64,000 bases of DNA from CAVVEQ01 sp963828855 (GCA_963828855.1 CAWHGB010000006.1:1-64000); one strand, 5' to 3'; shown: positions 1-10,212, numbered from the stretch's first letter. Numbers and translations are program-made. The notes: generated by a model not told the origin, from the sequence alone.

Positions 1-1314
1 CGGAAAACGAGGGCATGGCACTGCAAACGCTTGCCGCCTTGGGACTGGATGGTATTCCCTCCGATTTCCCCGCTCGGAAGCTCAGCGGCGGGCAGAAGAC
101 CCGTCTGGCGCTGGCAGGCGTGCTGCTTGCGCGTCCCAGGCTGCTTCTGCTGGATGAGCCGACCAACCACCTGGATATTGCCATGCTGGAATGGCTGGAA
201 ACCTGGCTTGGCTCCTACCGCGGTGCCGCGCTGATCGTCTCGCATGACCGGGCGTTCCTGGATGCCACTGTCACGCGCATCCTTGAGATCGACGAGCGCA
301 ACCACCGCCTCAAATCCTACGAGGGGAATTACAGCGATTTTATTGTCCAAAAAGAATCCGAACGGGATAAACAGTGGTCTCAGTACCGCGACCAGCAGGC
401 GGAGATCAGAAGGATGAAGCAGGACATCCTGAGGGAAAAGGAAAGCGCTGCCCATAACGAACGCCAGGCCAGCTCCATCCGCATCGGCGGCCCGGAGATG
501 AAGATTTCGGGGATGAAAGATCATGTGCAGGGGATTGCCAAGAAGGTTGCCAAAAAGGCAAAGGCGCGCGAGACCAAGCTGGAGCGCTACCTGGAATCGG
601 CGGATAGGGTGGAAAAACCCCGGCAGAACTGGGAGATGAAGATCGAGTTCCAGGACGCGGGCGAAACCGGGCGCGATGTGCTGGTGCTGGAACATCTCAG
701 CGCCGGGTACGGGGAGCTGGTTCTGCTGGAGGATGTGACGGAGCGGCTGCGCTTCGGGCGCAGGGTGGCGCTCATCGGTCCAAATGGCAGCGGCAAGACC
801 ACCCTGTTGAAGATCATCCGCGGCGAGCTGGAACCGCTGGCAGGTCGGGTGCGGCTGGGGACGAGGGTAAAGATCGGCTACATGAGCCAGGAACATGGCG
901 AGCTGGAGGGGGCCGGGAACCCTCTGGGGCTGATCCAGGGGGAAACAGATTGGAATGAAACCGAGGCACGCGCGTTCCTCTCCCGGTACCTGTTCAAGGG
1001 GGATGAGGTTTTCACCCCCGCGGAGCGGCTTTCCCAAGGTGAGCGCGCCAGGCTGATCCTGGCCCGGCTTGTGGCGGAGGGCTGCAACTTCCTGATGCTG
1101 GATGAGCCCATCAACCACCTGGATATCCCCGCGCGGGTGCACTTTGAGCAGGCTTTGCGCGGAGTTTAAGGGTACGGTGCTGGCAGTGGTGCACGACCGG
1201 TACTTCATCGAGAAATTTGCCTCGGAGATCTGGGAGGTCACGGAAAGAACGATCCGGACGCGGGAGGTCTCTGGTGAGCGGGTTTGGTCGAAAGGCTGGC
1301 ACCTATCGCGCTGA
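1..1314 (+). CDS. ABC-F family ATPase, 5' end missing, frameshifted near the 3' end
   Basis: ABC-F proteins are soluble tandem ATPases that act on the ribosome in translation control or antibiotic protection. The window opens inside the first ATPase domain: the signature LSGGQKTRLALAG and Walker B LLLLDEPTNHLD are at residues 24-52 counted from the first ATG at position 15. The charged linker follows at about 85-210, then a second complete domain with Walker A GPNGSGKTTLLK, signature LSQGERARLIL and a second LDEPINHLD. Just after that Walker B (about 1160) the frame breaks, and the switch-region histidine (VVHDRYFIEKFA) continues in the next frame to a stop at 1314. The break looks like an indel. 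The subfamily cannot be fixed without the N terminus. Confidence 0.9.
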
Positions 1315-1448
1315 TCAAGGATGAAAAATGGGTGGGCTGCTTGACGGGTGAGGATTCTGACCGGATAATAGGGAAAGCACTACAGCGATTGGAAATTGTA
1401 AGTAAGCACCTGCCTTGGTGACCGAAAATGGATGACTTCAGGATTCGC

Positions 1449-1845
1449 ATGAATACAAAACGTTTTTTATTGCTTGTTTGGTTATTGGGACTTTTCCTGT
1501 TGACCGGATGTGGTTCTGGTCCGCGCACCATTAATGTGGATGATAGCTCCAACGGGCAGCAACCGTGGGAGATGGCTCCCGGAGAGATCCTGGAGATCCA
1601 TTTGAAGAGCGATCCCATCAATGGGTATTCCTGGCAGGTGGAAAAAATAAACCCGCTCTATCTTGAGGCTTCGAAAGAGGTTCAATACACTCCCGAAGGG
1701 GCATCCTGTTGTGGGCGGCACCCAGGTACTTATCTTCAAGGTCCTGAAATCGGGGACTATGCATTTGGGATTGACCTATAAGCGCACTTCAGGTGAAGGC
1801 GTCAGCCTCCCAAAAACGTTCGAGCTCCAGGTCGATATTCAATAG
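1449..1845 (+). CDS. Chagasin-like (inhibitor I42) lipoprotein, one frameshift
   Basis: A short secreted lipoprotein: the start at 1449 gives a hydrophobic signal peptide ending in the lipobox LLTGC. The mature part has DPINGYSWQV, which corresponds to the NPTTGY loop of chagasin-family cysteine protease inhibitors. It continues with VVGGTQVLIFKV (the GxGG loop region) and LTYKR in another frame after about 1700, where a run of Gs precedes the break. The family folds as a small beta sandwich whose loops block papain-like proteases, so this may protect the cell surface from secreted cysteine proteases. The RPW-type third loop is not clearly conserved. An upstream in-frame ATG at 1428 would spoil the signal peptide. 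Confidence 0.65.
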
Positions 1846-1870
1846 AAGTCGAAGACTTAAAGCCCGGGTA

Positions 1871-1899
1871 TTGACTTCCCGGCTCGGTTTTGCTATACT
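1871..1899 (+). promoter_or_regulatory. Sigma-70 promoter of the sugar catabolic cluster
   Basis: TTGACT at 1871-1876 and TATACT at 1894-1899 are separated by exactly 17 bases, a near-consensus housekeeping promoter. It lies directly upstream of the LacI-type operators and of the lacI-family gene, so it probably starts the transcript for the regulator and the genes behind it. Confidence 0.85.
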
Positions 1900-1902
1900 C
1901 AT

Positions 1903-1926
1903 GAAAGCGCTTTCGAAAGCGTTTTC
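1903..1926 (+). promoter_or_regulatory. Two abutting LacI/GalR-type operators
   Basis: GAAAGCGCTTTC at 1903-1914 is a perfect 12-base palindrome with the central CG typical of LacI/GalR operators. It is followed immediately by a second half-perfect copy, GAAAGCGTTTTC at 1915-1926. Both lie just downstream of the -10 box, where a bound repressor would block transcription. The adjacent gene encodes a LacI-family protein, so autoregulation with control of the cluster is the likely logic. Confidence 0.8.
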
Positions 1927-1941
1927 AAGCAATTTTCTCCC

Positions 1942-2963
1942 ATGAATACCCCAGCTTCTGTACTGCCATCACGATCGCGGATGTGGCCGAAAGGGCGGGG
2001 GTTTCCATTTCCACGGTCAGCCGGGTGGTCAATGGGTCCGCGCCCGTGGATGATGCCACTGCCGAAAAGGTACGCGAGGCGGTTGTCGCCCTGGGCTATG
2101 TTCCACAGGCGGCCGCGCGCAACCTTGCCAAACGCACGACCAACACCATCGGGTTGCTGCTCCCATCCATTGGCGAGGATTTCTTCTCGATGATGATGCG
2201 CGGGATCGAATTGGAAGCCACCGCGGCGGGGTACGACCTCCTGATCGCCACCCAGGCAGCAATCGATTCGCACCCCTCAACCCGGCTACCTTTTGGCAGG
2301 CACAATACCGACGGAATGCTCATTTTCACCGGTAACCTGGATATTCGCGAGATCACCCCGCTCTATCACGCAAATTACCCGATGGTGCTCCTGTATGAAT
2401 CCGCGCCGCAGACGCTGCGGATCCCCACCGTGACTGTGGAGAACAAGGAAGGTACCCGCAGGATCATCGACCATCTGATCGAAACCCATGGCTGCCAGCG
2501 GATCGCTTTCCTGAGAGGCCCTGTGGGCAACGAAGATTCCAACTGGCGGGAGCTGGGTTACAGCGCCTCACTGGCTTCCCACGGGATCGAATACGATCCA
2601 GCGCTAATGTTCCGGGCGGATTTCAACACGGATACTTCCGTGAAGGTTGTGATGGATCTGATGCAAAACGGACGCAGGCCGGACGCGATCTTCGGAGGCA
2701 GCGATGAAGGCGCCTTTGGAGCATACCTGGCTTTGAATAAACTGGGGATGAGCATCCCCCAGGACGTGGTTGTGGCGGGTTTTGACGATCTGACACTCGC
2801 CCAGCACCTGCACCCGGCCCTCACCACGGTGCATGCTCCCACAGAAGATGTGGGAAGGGTCGCTTTCCGGCAATTGCACCGTTTGATGCGCAAAGAAGAA
2901 GTGGAGCTGCTTACCCTGCTGCCCACAGAACTGATCATCCGCCAATCCTGCGGATGCCCATAA
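1942..2963 (+). CDS. LacI-family transcriptional regulator, frameshift near the start
   Basis: The protein has an N-terminal LacI helix-turn-helix (TIADVAERAGVSISTVSRVV), a hinge with YVPQAAARNLAKRTT, and a periplasmic-binding-protein-like sensor domain ending in the usual FDD...HPALTTV region. The conserved TIADVAERAG start is in a different frame from the ATG at 1942, so a single-base indel lies at about 1955-1972. Using the in-frame GTG at 1983 instead would remove the first DNA-binding helix. The dimer should bind the tandem operators directly upstream and release on a sugar inducer. It is the first gene of the cluster and presumably its local repressor. Confidence 0.88.
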
Positions 2964-3040
2964 CAATCCAAGGAGGTCGAGAGGAAAAAATAATAGCTGT
3001 TCCATCCATTTCATTCAAAAATCTGAAAAGGAGAGAAAAA

Positions 3041-4349
3041 ATGAAAAAAGCATTGCCCCTGTTTTCAATTTTGATGGTGCTCGCGTTTGTGCTTTCAGCT
3101 TGCGGGGGTGGAGGTGCACCTGCTGCAGCGGAAAAACCGGAGAAAATGACCGTGTGGATCCAATGGGGTGATAATCCTGCCCAGCTCCAGGAGCTTTTCA
3201 ACAAGTTTGGCGATGCAAATGGGATCAAGGTGGAGGTCACCGCTCCGCTTGAAGCCGATAAGATCCAAACTGCACTAAACAGCAGCAATCCTCCTGACAT
3301 CCTGATCTTGAGCGGTGGGGATGATGTGAAATCTTACGACGCCAAGGGATTTGTGACGCCCTTGAATGACATCGTTAAAAGCTCAGGCATCGACCTTACG
3401 GATTTCTATGCAGCTCCTCTGCAGGCATGCCTGAAGGGCGACACCTACCTGTGCCTGCCCTGGGGAAATGATATTTACGCGCTATTCTGGAACAAGGATA
3501 TGTTCAAAGCCGCAGGCTTGGACCCCGAGAAACCCCCCCAGACCCTGGATGAACTGGTGGCTATGTCCAAGCAACTTACAAAAACCGATGCGGATGGAAA
3601 CCTTACCCAGGCGGGGTTCATCCCCGACTTTTCCTGGGGACATATCGACCTGTATGGGCAGCGCTTCAATGGCTTCTGGTACAACCAGGATGGCACGGAG
3701 CTGACCGTAAACAGCGATGAGATGGTCAATGCATTTAAATGGGAGCAGCAGTTCTACTGTGATGGGATCACCCCGGAGCAGATGTTGGACCTGGTAGCAA
3801 CGGGTGGTGATTATATGGCGGCCGAACAGCTCTTTTATGCCGGCAAAACGGCTTTCCAGGTGGACGGCGAGTGGCAGGTGGGACCCAACTTCATCCCGGC
3901 GATCGCGCCAGGTTTGAATTACGGGATCACCGCCTTCCCGGTGGATACGAATAATCCCGATAAAGCCGGTTCCGGCATGGTGCAGGGTACAGTAGCCCTG
4001 GTCCCGTCCAAAGCTGCCAATAAGGAATGGTCAGGCAAGCTATTGGCCTGGATGATGTCTCCGGATATCGTGGCAGAGGAATTCTCCTACAATGCGAACC
4101 TGCCAACCAGCAAGAAAGCCGCGGAAGATCCACGCTTTGCTGAGATGAAAGGTTTCGATACCTTCATCGACATCATGGCAATCCCGGCTACTACGTATGT
4201 GATCACTTCTCCAATTCAAACAGGAATAATCACGGGAAATGACAACGGTTGAAGAGAAAGTGTTACGTGAATGTGCTGATCCCAAACCATTATTGGACGA
4301 GGTGCAGGCAAAATTCGCACCTCTGCTGGCGGATAGCCTGAAACAATAA
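3041..4349 (+). CDS. Sugar ABC transporter substrate-binding lipoprotein, 3' frameshift
   Basis: This is a family 1 extracellular solute-binding protein. The start at 3041 follows a good AAAGGAGAG ribosome site and gives a lipoprotein signal ending in VLSAC. Residues such as TVWIQWGDNPAQLQELF and LPWGNDIYALFWNKDMF match the sugar-binding fold. The frame closes early at 4252, but the neighbouring frame continues with a normal C terminus (EEKVLRECADPKPLLDEVQ) to a stop at 4349, so an indel lies near 4220. The protein would capture an oligosaccharide outside the membrane for the two permeases that follow. No ATPase gene is in the cluster, so a shared MsmK-like ATPase encoded elsewhere probably drives it. 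Confidence 0.88.
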
Positions 4350-4375
4350 ACCGGATATTCGTAGTATAGATATAG

Positions 4376-4406
4376 AGGAGGTTCGCTCAATGGCGGTGGA
4401 CCTCCT
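4376..4406 (+). promoter_or_regulatory. Intercistronic hairpin between binding protein and permease
   Basis: The arms at 4376-4384 and 4398-4406 can form a 9-base-pair stem with one G-U pair and a 13-base loop. No T-run follows. Hairpins at this point in sugar operons commonly stabilise the binding-protein mRNA so that it is made in excess over the permeases. Confidence 0.55.
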
Positions 4407-4448
4407 TCCGCTATTTCATCTACTGTTAATAATCCTCTGGAGGTGAAG

Positions 4449-5408
4449 ATGGAAACAGGCGCGATGATTAACAAACAGGGTAAACCAGCCAGGAAGAAAA
4501 TGACCCGTATGGAGAAGCACAACCTCCTGGTGGGAATGCTCTTCATCTCCCCCTGGCTGATCGGTTTTTTGATCTTTAATCTCTACCCGATGATCGCCTC
4601 CCTGATCTACAGCTTCACCGATTTCCAGGGAATTGTCAGCTCTCAGCAGACCTGGTATGCAAACTATGCCGCCATGATCCAGGATGACCGCTTCTGGTCT
4701 GCGGTGAAGAACACAATCTTTATGGTGATCATTGCCGTTCCCCTCAACCTGGTGTTTTCCCTCCTGTGCGCGATCCTTTTAAACCTCAAGGTTAGAGGGC
4801 AGTCTTTTTACCGGGTGATCTTTTTTTTGCCATCCATCGTTCCTGCCATTGCCGCCACGATGCTTTGGATATGGATCCTGAAACCGGATAACGGGTTGCT
4901 CAGCACGGTCTTAAATTGGTTTGGGATCCAAAGCCCGAATTGGTTTCTGGATCCTTTGTGGTCCAAACCGGCCTTGATCCTGATGGGGATCTGGGGCATC
5001 GGTGGGACGATAATCATCTATCTTTCCGGGCTGCAGGATGTATCCCAAACCCTTTTGGAATCGGCTGAACTGGACGGAGCAAACTGGTGGAACCGCCTTA
5101 GGCACATCACCATCCCGATGGTCTCTCCGATCACATTGTTCAATCTCATCACCGGGGTGATCTTCATGTTTCAATATTTCTCCCAGGCGTATGTTTTTGC
5201 AAGGTTTGCGAGTATCGGCAAGGCAGACCTGATCGTCGGGCGGCCAATGGATTCGACCCTCTTTTACAGTGTGTTCCTTTACGATAAATTTACCAGCTTC
5301 CGCTATGGATATGCTTCCGCGATGGCCTGGGTGCTTTTCATTGTGATCTTGTTGTGCACCATCGCGCTTCTCAAAGCGTCTGACCGGTTCACTTACTACG
5401 CAGGGTAA
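4449..5408 (+). CDS. Sugar ABC transporter permease, MalF/UgpA type
   Basis: A six-helix inner-membrane permease. The ATG at 4449 is preceded by GGAGGTG at suitable spacing, so it is preferred over the GTG at 4443. The first helix is LLVGMLFISPWLIGFLIFNLY, and the EAA loop reads LLESAELDGANWWNRLRHI, the site that docks the ATPase. It ends four bases before the second permease, forming the usual MalF-MalG pair. Substrate cannot be read from the sequence; the downstream GH4 and ChbG genes point to a beta-linked disaccharide or amino sugar. Confidence 0.9.
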   Translation: METGAMINKQGKPARKKMTRMEKHNLLVGMLFISPWLIGFLIFNLYPMIASLIYSFTDFQGIVSSQQTWYANYAAMIQDDRFWSAVKNTIFMVIIAVPLNLVFSLLCAILLNLKVRGQSFYRVIFFLPSIVPAIAATMLWIWILKPDNGLLSTVLNWFGIQSPNWFLDPLWSKPALILMGIWGIGGTIIIYLSGLQDVSQTLLESAELDGANWWNRLRHITIPMVSPITLFNLITGVIFMFQYFSQAYVFARFASIGKADLIVGRPMDSTLFYSVFLYDKFTSFRYGYASAMAWVLFIVILLCTIALLKASDRFTYYAG

Positions 5409-5412
5409 ATCC

Positions 5413-6492
5413 ATGAACACCAATAGCACCTACCAGCGTCCATTTTCCATCAAGGTCAGAAAATTCTTTGAGCAATTCGGCAAACACATGTTGATCTGGA
5501 TGGTCGGAGTCCTGTTCTTTATTCCATTTATCTGGATGGCTTCCACTTCCTTAAAAACGAAGCTCGATATTGGCCGGGTTCCCCCGAATTTCCTTCCCAG
5601 GGAGAACAAGACTGTGGAGATTAGCGGGAAATCCTTTCCCATTTATATCCTCACACAGTCGGACGGCATTAAAAAAGTCGTGGCTCTGCAGGGGTATGAC
5701 GGCAGCGACGCCGTCGTGTTTGACCCCGCCGCCCCGGTTGAAACATTTAAAGTTCCTAAAACCGCTTTGGCCGAAATCCTGATCGTAAAATTCCACTGGG
5801 AGAATTATGTCAATGCCTTAACCCGCGCTTCGCGGCCGGGGTTGAACGTGACGTTTTTCACCTACCTGAAAAACAGCCTGATCATTGCATTTTTTTGCAT
5901 CATCGGAACGCTGATTTCCTGCACCCCTGTTGCGTATGGGTTCGCCCGCATCCCGTTTCCAGGCCGGGATACGCTCTTTATCTTTGTTCTGGCCACGATG
6001 ATGCTGCCCTTCCAGGTAACCATGATCCCGCTTTTCAAACTTTTCAATGAAACCCTGGGTTGGGGAGACACCTTTCTGCCGCTGATCGTGCCCACCTTTT
6101 TTGCCAACGCCTGGGATATTTTCCTACTGCGGCAATTTTTTAGGACGATCCCTTCTGAAATGAGCGACGCGGCGCGGGTGGATGGCGCCAACGAATGGCA
6201 GATCTTTACCAGGATCATCATCCCTCTTTCCATCCCGGTGATCTCTACCATAGCAGTATTTACATTTCTGTGGGCGTGGAACGATTTCACTGGACCCCTG
6301 ATCTACCTGCAGAGCCATCAAAATTTCACCATGGCACTGGGTTTGCAGGATTTCCAGGGACAGCGCGAGATCCTTTGGAATCAACTTATGGCAGCATCGG
6401 TGATCTTCACAGTACCGATCATCATTGCATTTTTCTTCCTGCAGAAACAATTTATTCAAGGTATAAAACTGACAGGCGGTAAAGAAGGATAA
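5413..6492 (+). CDS. Sugar ABC transporter permease, MalG type with a long periplasmic insert
   Basis: The second permease of the importer. Helix 1 (LIWMVGVLFFIPFIWMAS) is followed by SLKT. It then has about 75 extra residues (roughly 60-135) before the usual ENYVNAL region and the remaining five helices. The EAA loop is MSDAARVDGANEWQIF. At 359 residues it is longer than a typical MalG of about 280, all of the excess lying between helices 1 and 2 on the outer face, where it could contact the binding protein. The insert contains short strand-like repeats such as KKVVALQGYDG and has no motif I recognise. Confidence 0.88.
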   Translation: MNTNSTYQRPFSIKVRKFFEQFGKHMLIWMVGVLFFIPFIWMASTSLKTKLDIGRVPPNFLPRENKTVEISGKSFPIYILTQSDGIKKVVALQGYDGSDAVVFDPAAPVETFKVPKTALAEILIVKFHWENYVNALTRASRPGLNVTFFTYLKNSLIIAFFCIIGTLISCTPVAYGFARIPFPGRDTLFIFVLATMMLPFQVTMIPLFKLFNETLGWGDTFLPLIVPTFFANAWDIFLLRQFFRTIPSEMSDAARVDGANEWQIFTRIIIPLSIPVISTIAVFTFLWAWNDFTGPLIYLQSHQNFTMALGLQDFQGQREILWNQLMAASVIFTVPIIIAFFFLQKQFIQGIKLTGGKEG

Positions 6493-6531
6493 CTCTGCAA
6501 GAGAACCAAAATACATAATTGGAGAATTTTC

Positions 6532-7893
6532 ATGACCACAACCACACAGAAACCCCACCTTTCCATGGGAAGGATCCTCACCTACAGCCTGGCAAGTGCC
6601 GGGTTGAACATCCTGGCCATCACGGTCAGCACCTGGCTACTCTATTTCTATTCCCCTCCCGCGGACTCCGGGCGGCACATTTACCTACCGCTGGCTTTTG
6701 TGGGCTCAGTAGCTTTTATCGTTGCCATCTGGGACGCGGTGATTGACCCTTTTATCGGTCAATTCAGCGATAACCTGCGTTCCCGCTGGGGGCGGCGCAA
6801 GCCGTTCATCATGTTTGGCGCGCCAGCCACGGCCATCCTGGTGGTGTTGATCTGGATGCCGCCGATGAGCTCTTCCATCCTGCTGGTCTCGATCTATTTC
6901 CTGGTGATCAATCTGCTCTATAACACCGCGTACAGCCTGGTGGGCATCCCCTACGACGCAACCATGCCGGAAATGGCTCCCGAGACGCACGAGCGGGTGA
7001 AATTGAGTTATTTCAAAGGGTTGTTCGGGATCATTGGGGTGCTCATTGGTTCTCTCGTGGCAGCGCCGCTTTTCGGAACGATCGGTCCGGTCGCGATGGG
7101 GATCGTGGTGGCCATTGTCGGGCTCGCCACGCTGTGGGGATCCCTTTTTGGGATCAAGGAAACTGACCGCCCCATCGGGGAAACCATGCCCGTCTGGGAC
7201 GGTTTGAAAACAACCATGAAAAACAGGCAGTTTCTGTTCCTGTTTTTCTCCACCCTGTTCGTCCATATCACCTACCAGATGATGCTCGCCAGCCTGCCTT
7301 ACTTCATCACCCTGGTCGTTCGGGGGACCGAGAGCGATGTGGGCATTTTCCAGGGAGTGTTGATCCTGGCGATCGCCATCACCGGACCACTTTGGATGCT
7401 CTGGAACAGGCGGAAATCCCAGCGCGATCTGATCAAGATCAGCCTGGTTATTTTCATCATTGCCCTGCTGATGATGTCGTTTGTGGGGCAGGTGGCCGGT
7501 TTGGACGTGGCTACCCAGGCATATATCGCGCTCGCGGTTTGCGGGGTGTCGCTGGGTGGGTACCTCATCCTGATCTATGCAATGATGGGAAATGTTGTCG
7601 ATTATGACGAGATGCTCACCAACCGAAGGCGGGAAGCGAATTATTACGGCACTTTCAGTCTCGCGATCGGTTTGGGATCCTCCCTCGGGTTGCTTGTATT
7701 GCCCTTGCTTCTGAGCGCCTTCGGTTCCACGCGCGATAACCCTGGCGGGGTCCGGGTAGGATTTCTGGTGATGGCTGTCTTCGTTCTGATCGGCTTGATC
7801 ATTTTCCAGGGTTACCACCTGGGTGAAACCCCCGAAGAAACCCGTAAAAATATGGGGTTGCCGGAGTTGGAACATGCCGTCCCAGAGAATTAA
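6532..7893 (+). CDS. GPH-family sugar:cation symporter (MFS)
   Basis: A 453-residue, twelve-helix secondary transporter of the glycoside-pentoside-hexuronide family (MelB/XynP/YicJ group). The family signature is clear: WDAVIDPFIGQFSDNLRSRWGRRKPFI after helix 2, containing the D...G...D...RWGRR pattern, and YDATMPEMAP in the cytoplasmic loop. Such proteins import sugars with H+ or Na+. It follows the ABC permeases and overlaps the next gene by 20 bases, indicating translational coupling. A second GPH protein is encoded downstream, so the cluster offers three uptake routes. Confidence 0.88.
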   Translation: MTTTTQKPHLSMGRILTYSLASAGLNILAITVSTWLLYFYSPPADSGRHIYLPLAFVGSVAFIVAIWDAVIDPFIGQFSDNLRSRWGRRKPFIMFGAPATAILVVLIWMPPMSSSILLVSIYFLVINLLYNTAYSLVGIPYDATMPEMAPETHERVKLSYFKGLFGIIGVLIGSLVAAPLFGTIGPVAMGIVVAIVGLATLWGSLFGIKETDRPIGETMPVWDGLKTTMKNRQFLFLFFSTLFVHITYQMMLASLPYFITLVVRGTESDVGIFQGVLILAIAITGPLWMLWNRRKSQRDLIKISLVIFIIALLMMSFVGQVAGLDVATQAYIALAVCGVSLGGYLILIYAMMGNVVDYDEMLTNRRREANYYGTFSLAIGLGSSLGLLVLPLLLSAFGSTRDNPGGVRVGFLVMAVFVLIGLIIFQGYHLGETPEETRKNMGLPELEHAVPEN

Positions 7894-9186
7894 AGCCGGG
7901 GTCGCCCGGGTTGTTATTTCGCCACCAAAAGGGATCTTCCTGATCGGTTATGGCGATCGCTCCACGGGCAACAAAGGCATCCACGATGACCTGACCGCTA
8001 CCGCGCTGGTGCTGGAAAGCGACAGGGTAAAGATCGCCATCGTTGCGTTGGATATCCTCTGCCTGAATGAATTCATCGTTGACCGCGTGCGTGCTGCCTG
8101 CCCGGGGATCGAACCTTTACTTTGCTGCTCACACACCCACTCCGGACCGATCGGTTACGCGGATGAGGGTTCCGGTAGGCGTGAAAAGAAATACATGGAC
8201 GTGCTGGTAATGGGGATCGCCGAGGCGATCCACCAGGCGGCTGAGGCCACCCACGAGGCGGAACTGATGTGGGGGCAGGGTAGCGCGGATATCGCCATAA
8301 ACCGCCGCGAGAAGCTGCCCAGCGGCGAGGTGATCATCGGCGAGGATCCGGCGGGGGTGGTGGACCGCTCCGTGGGGGTTCTTTCGGTGAAAGCGGATGG
8401 GAAACGGCTGGCAACGGTGGTCAATTTTGCCTGCCATGGCACAGTCTGGGGACCGGATAACCTGCTGGTCTCCGCCGATTGGATCGCTGCCATGCGCGAG
8501 AAGGTGGAGGGGGAAATAGGCGGTTTATGTTTCTTTCTGCAAGGAGCGGCGGGTAACCTCAATCCAAAAATGGGCTGGGGCAGGGAGGATTGCTGGGAGA
8601 TGGCGGTCAGCCAGGGCCAACGGGTGGGCGATGCGGTCTTGATGGCTGCTGGTGGAAGGCAGGCGATGATCGCCGGCAGTGAGCTGGCCATCTCGCGCCA
8701 GGAGGTCTGGATTCCGTTCGAGGGTGAGGCAATCATCGGAAAAACCGCCCGTAGTTTACCGCAAGCGAATTCTGAAGATGGCGAATTTTCCAGAATGGAT
8801 GTCGTTTGCCACCGATTATCTGCTCAATATTCGCTACCCGTGGAAACCGCGGATCGAAAAGCGTGGTGGAAGCTGGGGAACGTTCCTGCGGGTCAACGTC
8901 GTTCGGATCGGCTCCCTTGCCCTGGTGAGCTTTGGCGCGGAGGTCTTTACTGAGATCGGCTTGCGGGTCAAACAGCATTCCCCCGCCAAACACACCATGT
9001 TTACCAGCGTGAGCGATGGCTGCATCAGCTACCTACCCACCGATACCGCCCATGAGGATGGCGGCTATGAAGTGGAGCTGGCCACTTATGCTTACCGGTA
9101 CCCGGGTCCGCTCGCGGCTGGCGCGGAAGGACAGAGCGCTGGCAGCGGCTGAAGAAGAACTTATGAACCTTTGGAAGGAGAATTGA
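7874..9186 (+). CDS. Neutral/alkaline ceramidase-fold hydrolase, two frameshifts
   Basis: The N-terminal domain matches the neutral/alkaline non-lysosomal ceramidase superfamily: AGVARVVISPP at the start, the metal site CSHTHSGP near residue 83, and NFACHGT near 193. The ATG at 7874 overlaps the symporter gene. At about 8730 the frame breaks, and the C-terminal half (WMSFATDYLLNI, VSDGCISYLPT) continues in the next frame. A second break near 9110 leads to a natural end (LARKDRALAAAEEELMNLW) with a stop at 9184-9186, just before the next gene. No signal peptide is visible, so it is probably cytoplasmic. In sugar clusters its substrate is unknown; an amide-cleaving role on an N-acylated sugar is only a guess. 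Confidence 0.75.
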
Positions 9187-9189
9187 GGC

Positions 9190-10209
9190 ATGACCATCAA
9201 GGTTGCCATCAGCGGAGCGGGATTTATCGCCGGGGTGCATGCCCGCGCGGTGAAGAATTCCGGGAAAGCCATCGTGGATGCTGTTGTGGAATATGATCCG
9301 GCGAAAGGAAAGGCATTCGCAGCGGAACACGGAATCAAACGGGTTTTTACCAGCATCGATGAACTCACCAATGCCGGCGGGGCGGATGCGCTGGTGATCG
9401 GCGTCCCTAACGCGCTGCACGCGCCACAAACTATCGAAGCGCTTACCGCAGGCATCCCGGTGATGGTGGAAAAACCGATGGCGATGAACGCTTCGGAAGC
9501 CGCGGAGATGTTGGCTGCCAGCCAGAGGCGCGGTAAAGCGTTGATGGTTGCCCACTGCTGGAGGTTCGATGAAGAAGTACGCTGGCTGAAAAGCCGGGTG
9601 AGCGCAGGGGAGCTGGGCGCGATCATACGCACCAAGGGATACGGGGTGCACGCTAATTGGGGTCCTGAGGGCTGGTTCAAACAAAAAAAACTGGCAGGGG
9701 GTGGCGCCCTGGTGGATATGGGTATCCATGCCCTGGATACCGCCCGTTTCCTGTTGGGCGACCCGGAGCCGGAATCAGTCTTCGCGAAAATCGGCACGAA
9801 CTACATCGATTCGGATGTGGATGATACGGGGGTGGTGATCGTCACCTGGAAGAACGGGGCAGTTTCATACCTTGAATCCGGCTGGTGGCAGCCCCATATG
9901 GATGGACCGGAAGCCGCCACCCAGCTCTATGGGAAGAAGGGGTTTGGCTCGGTTTTCCCAACCTTGCTGGAAATTCCCAATACACGGGAAGAACGAGTGG
10001 ATACCATCAACCCCGGTTTTACCTTCCCGCGTGAGGATCAGGCCCCGCAGGTCATGTATGACCGACAGATGGCGTATTTCCTTGCGTGCGTTCAAACCAA
10101 CCGGACGCCTGTTCCAGGCGGGCTGGAGGGCTGGACGAACATGCGCATCCTGGATGCTGCCTACCGGAGTGCAAAAGAAGGAAAAGTGATCGATCTCTCA
10201 AAAGGATAG
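9190..10209 (+). CDS. Gfo/Idh/MocA-family oxidoreductase
   Basis: An NAD(P)-dependent sugar or cyclitol dehydrogenase of 339 residues. The Rossmann motif GAGFIAGVHARAV is at residues 9-21, and the catalytic lysine motif MVEKPMAMN near residue 97. The C-terminal part contains GALVDMGIHALDTARFLLG, the conserved histidine region of the family. It starts three bases after the preceding gene and ends three bases before the GH4 gene, so the three are surely cotranscribed. GH4 enzymes work through a transient 3-keto intermediate and this family often oxidises the same positions, which makes a link in sugar processing plausible. Confidence 0.88.
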   Translation: MTIKVAISGAGFIAGVHARAVKNSGKAIVDAVVEYDPAKGKAFAAEHGIKRVFTSIDELTNAGGADALVIGVPNALHAPQTIEALTAGIPVMVEKPMAMNASEAAEMLAASQRRGKALMVAHCWRFDEEVRWLKSRVSAGELGAIIRTKGYGVHANWGPEGWFKQKKLAGGGALVDMGIHALDTARFLLGDPEPESVFAKIGTNYIDSDVDDTGVVIVTWKNGAVSYLESGWWQPHMDGPEAATQLYGKKGFGSVFPTLLEIPNTREERVDTINPGFTFPREDQAPQVMYDRQMAYFLACVQTNRTPVPGGLEGWTNMRILDAAYRSAKEGKVIDLSKG

Positions 10210-10212
10210 AAA

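Noticed and set aside
6706..7875. Long minus-strand reading frame opposite the first GPH symporter
   Set aside because: A shadow frame: rich in histidine, aspartate and glutamine, with no domain, while the plus strand encodes a complete GPH protein.
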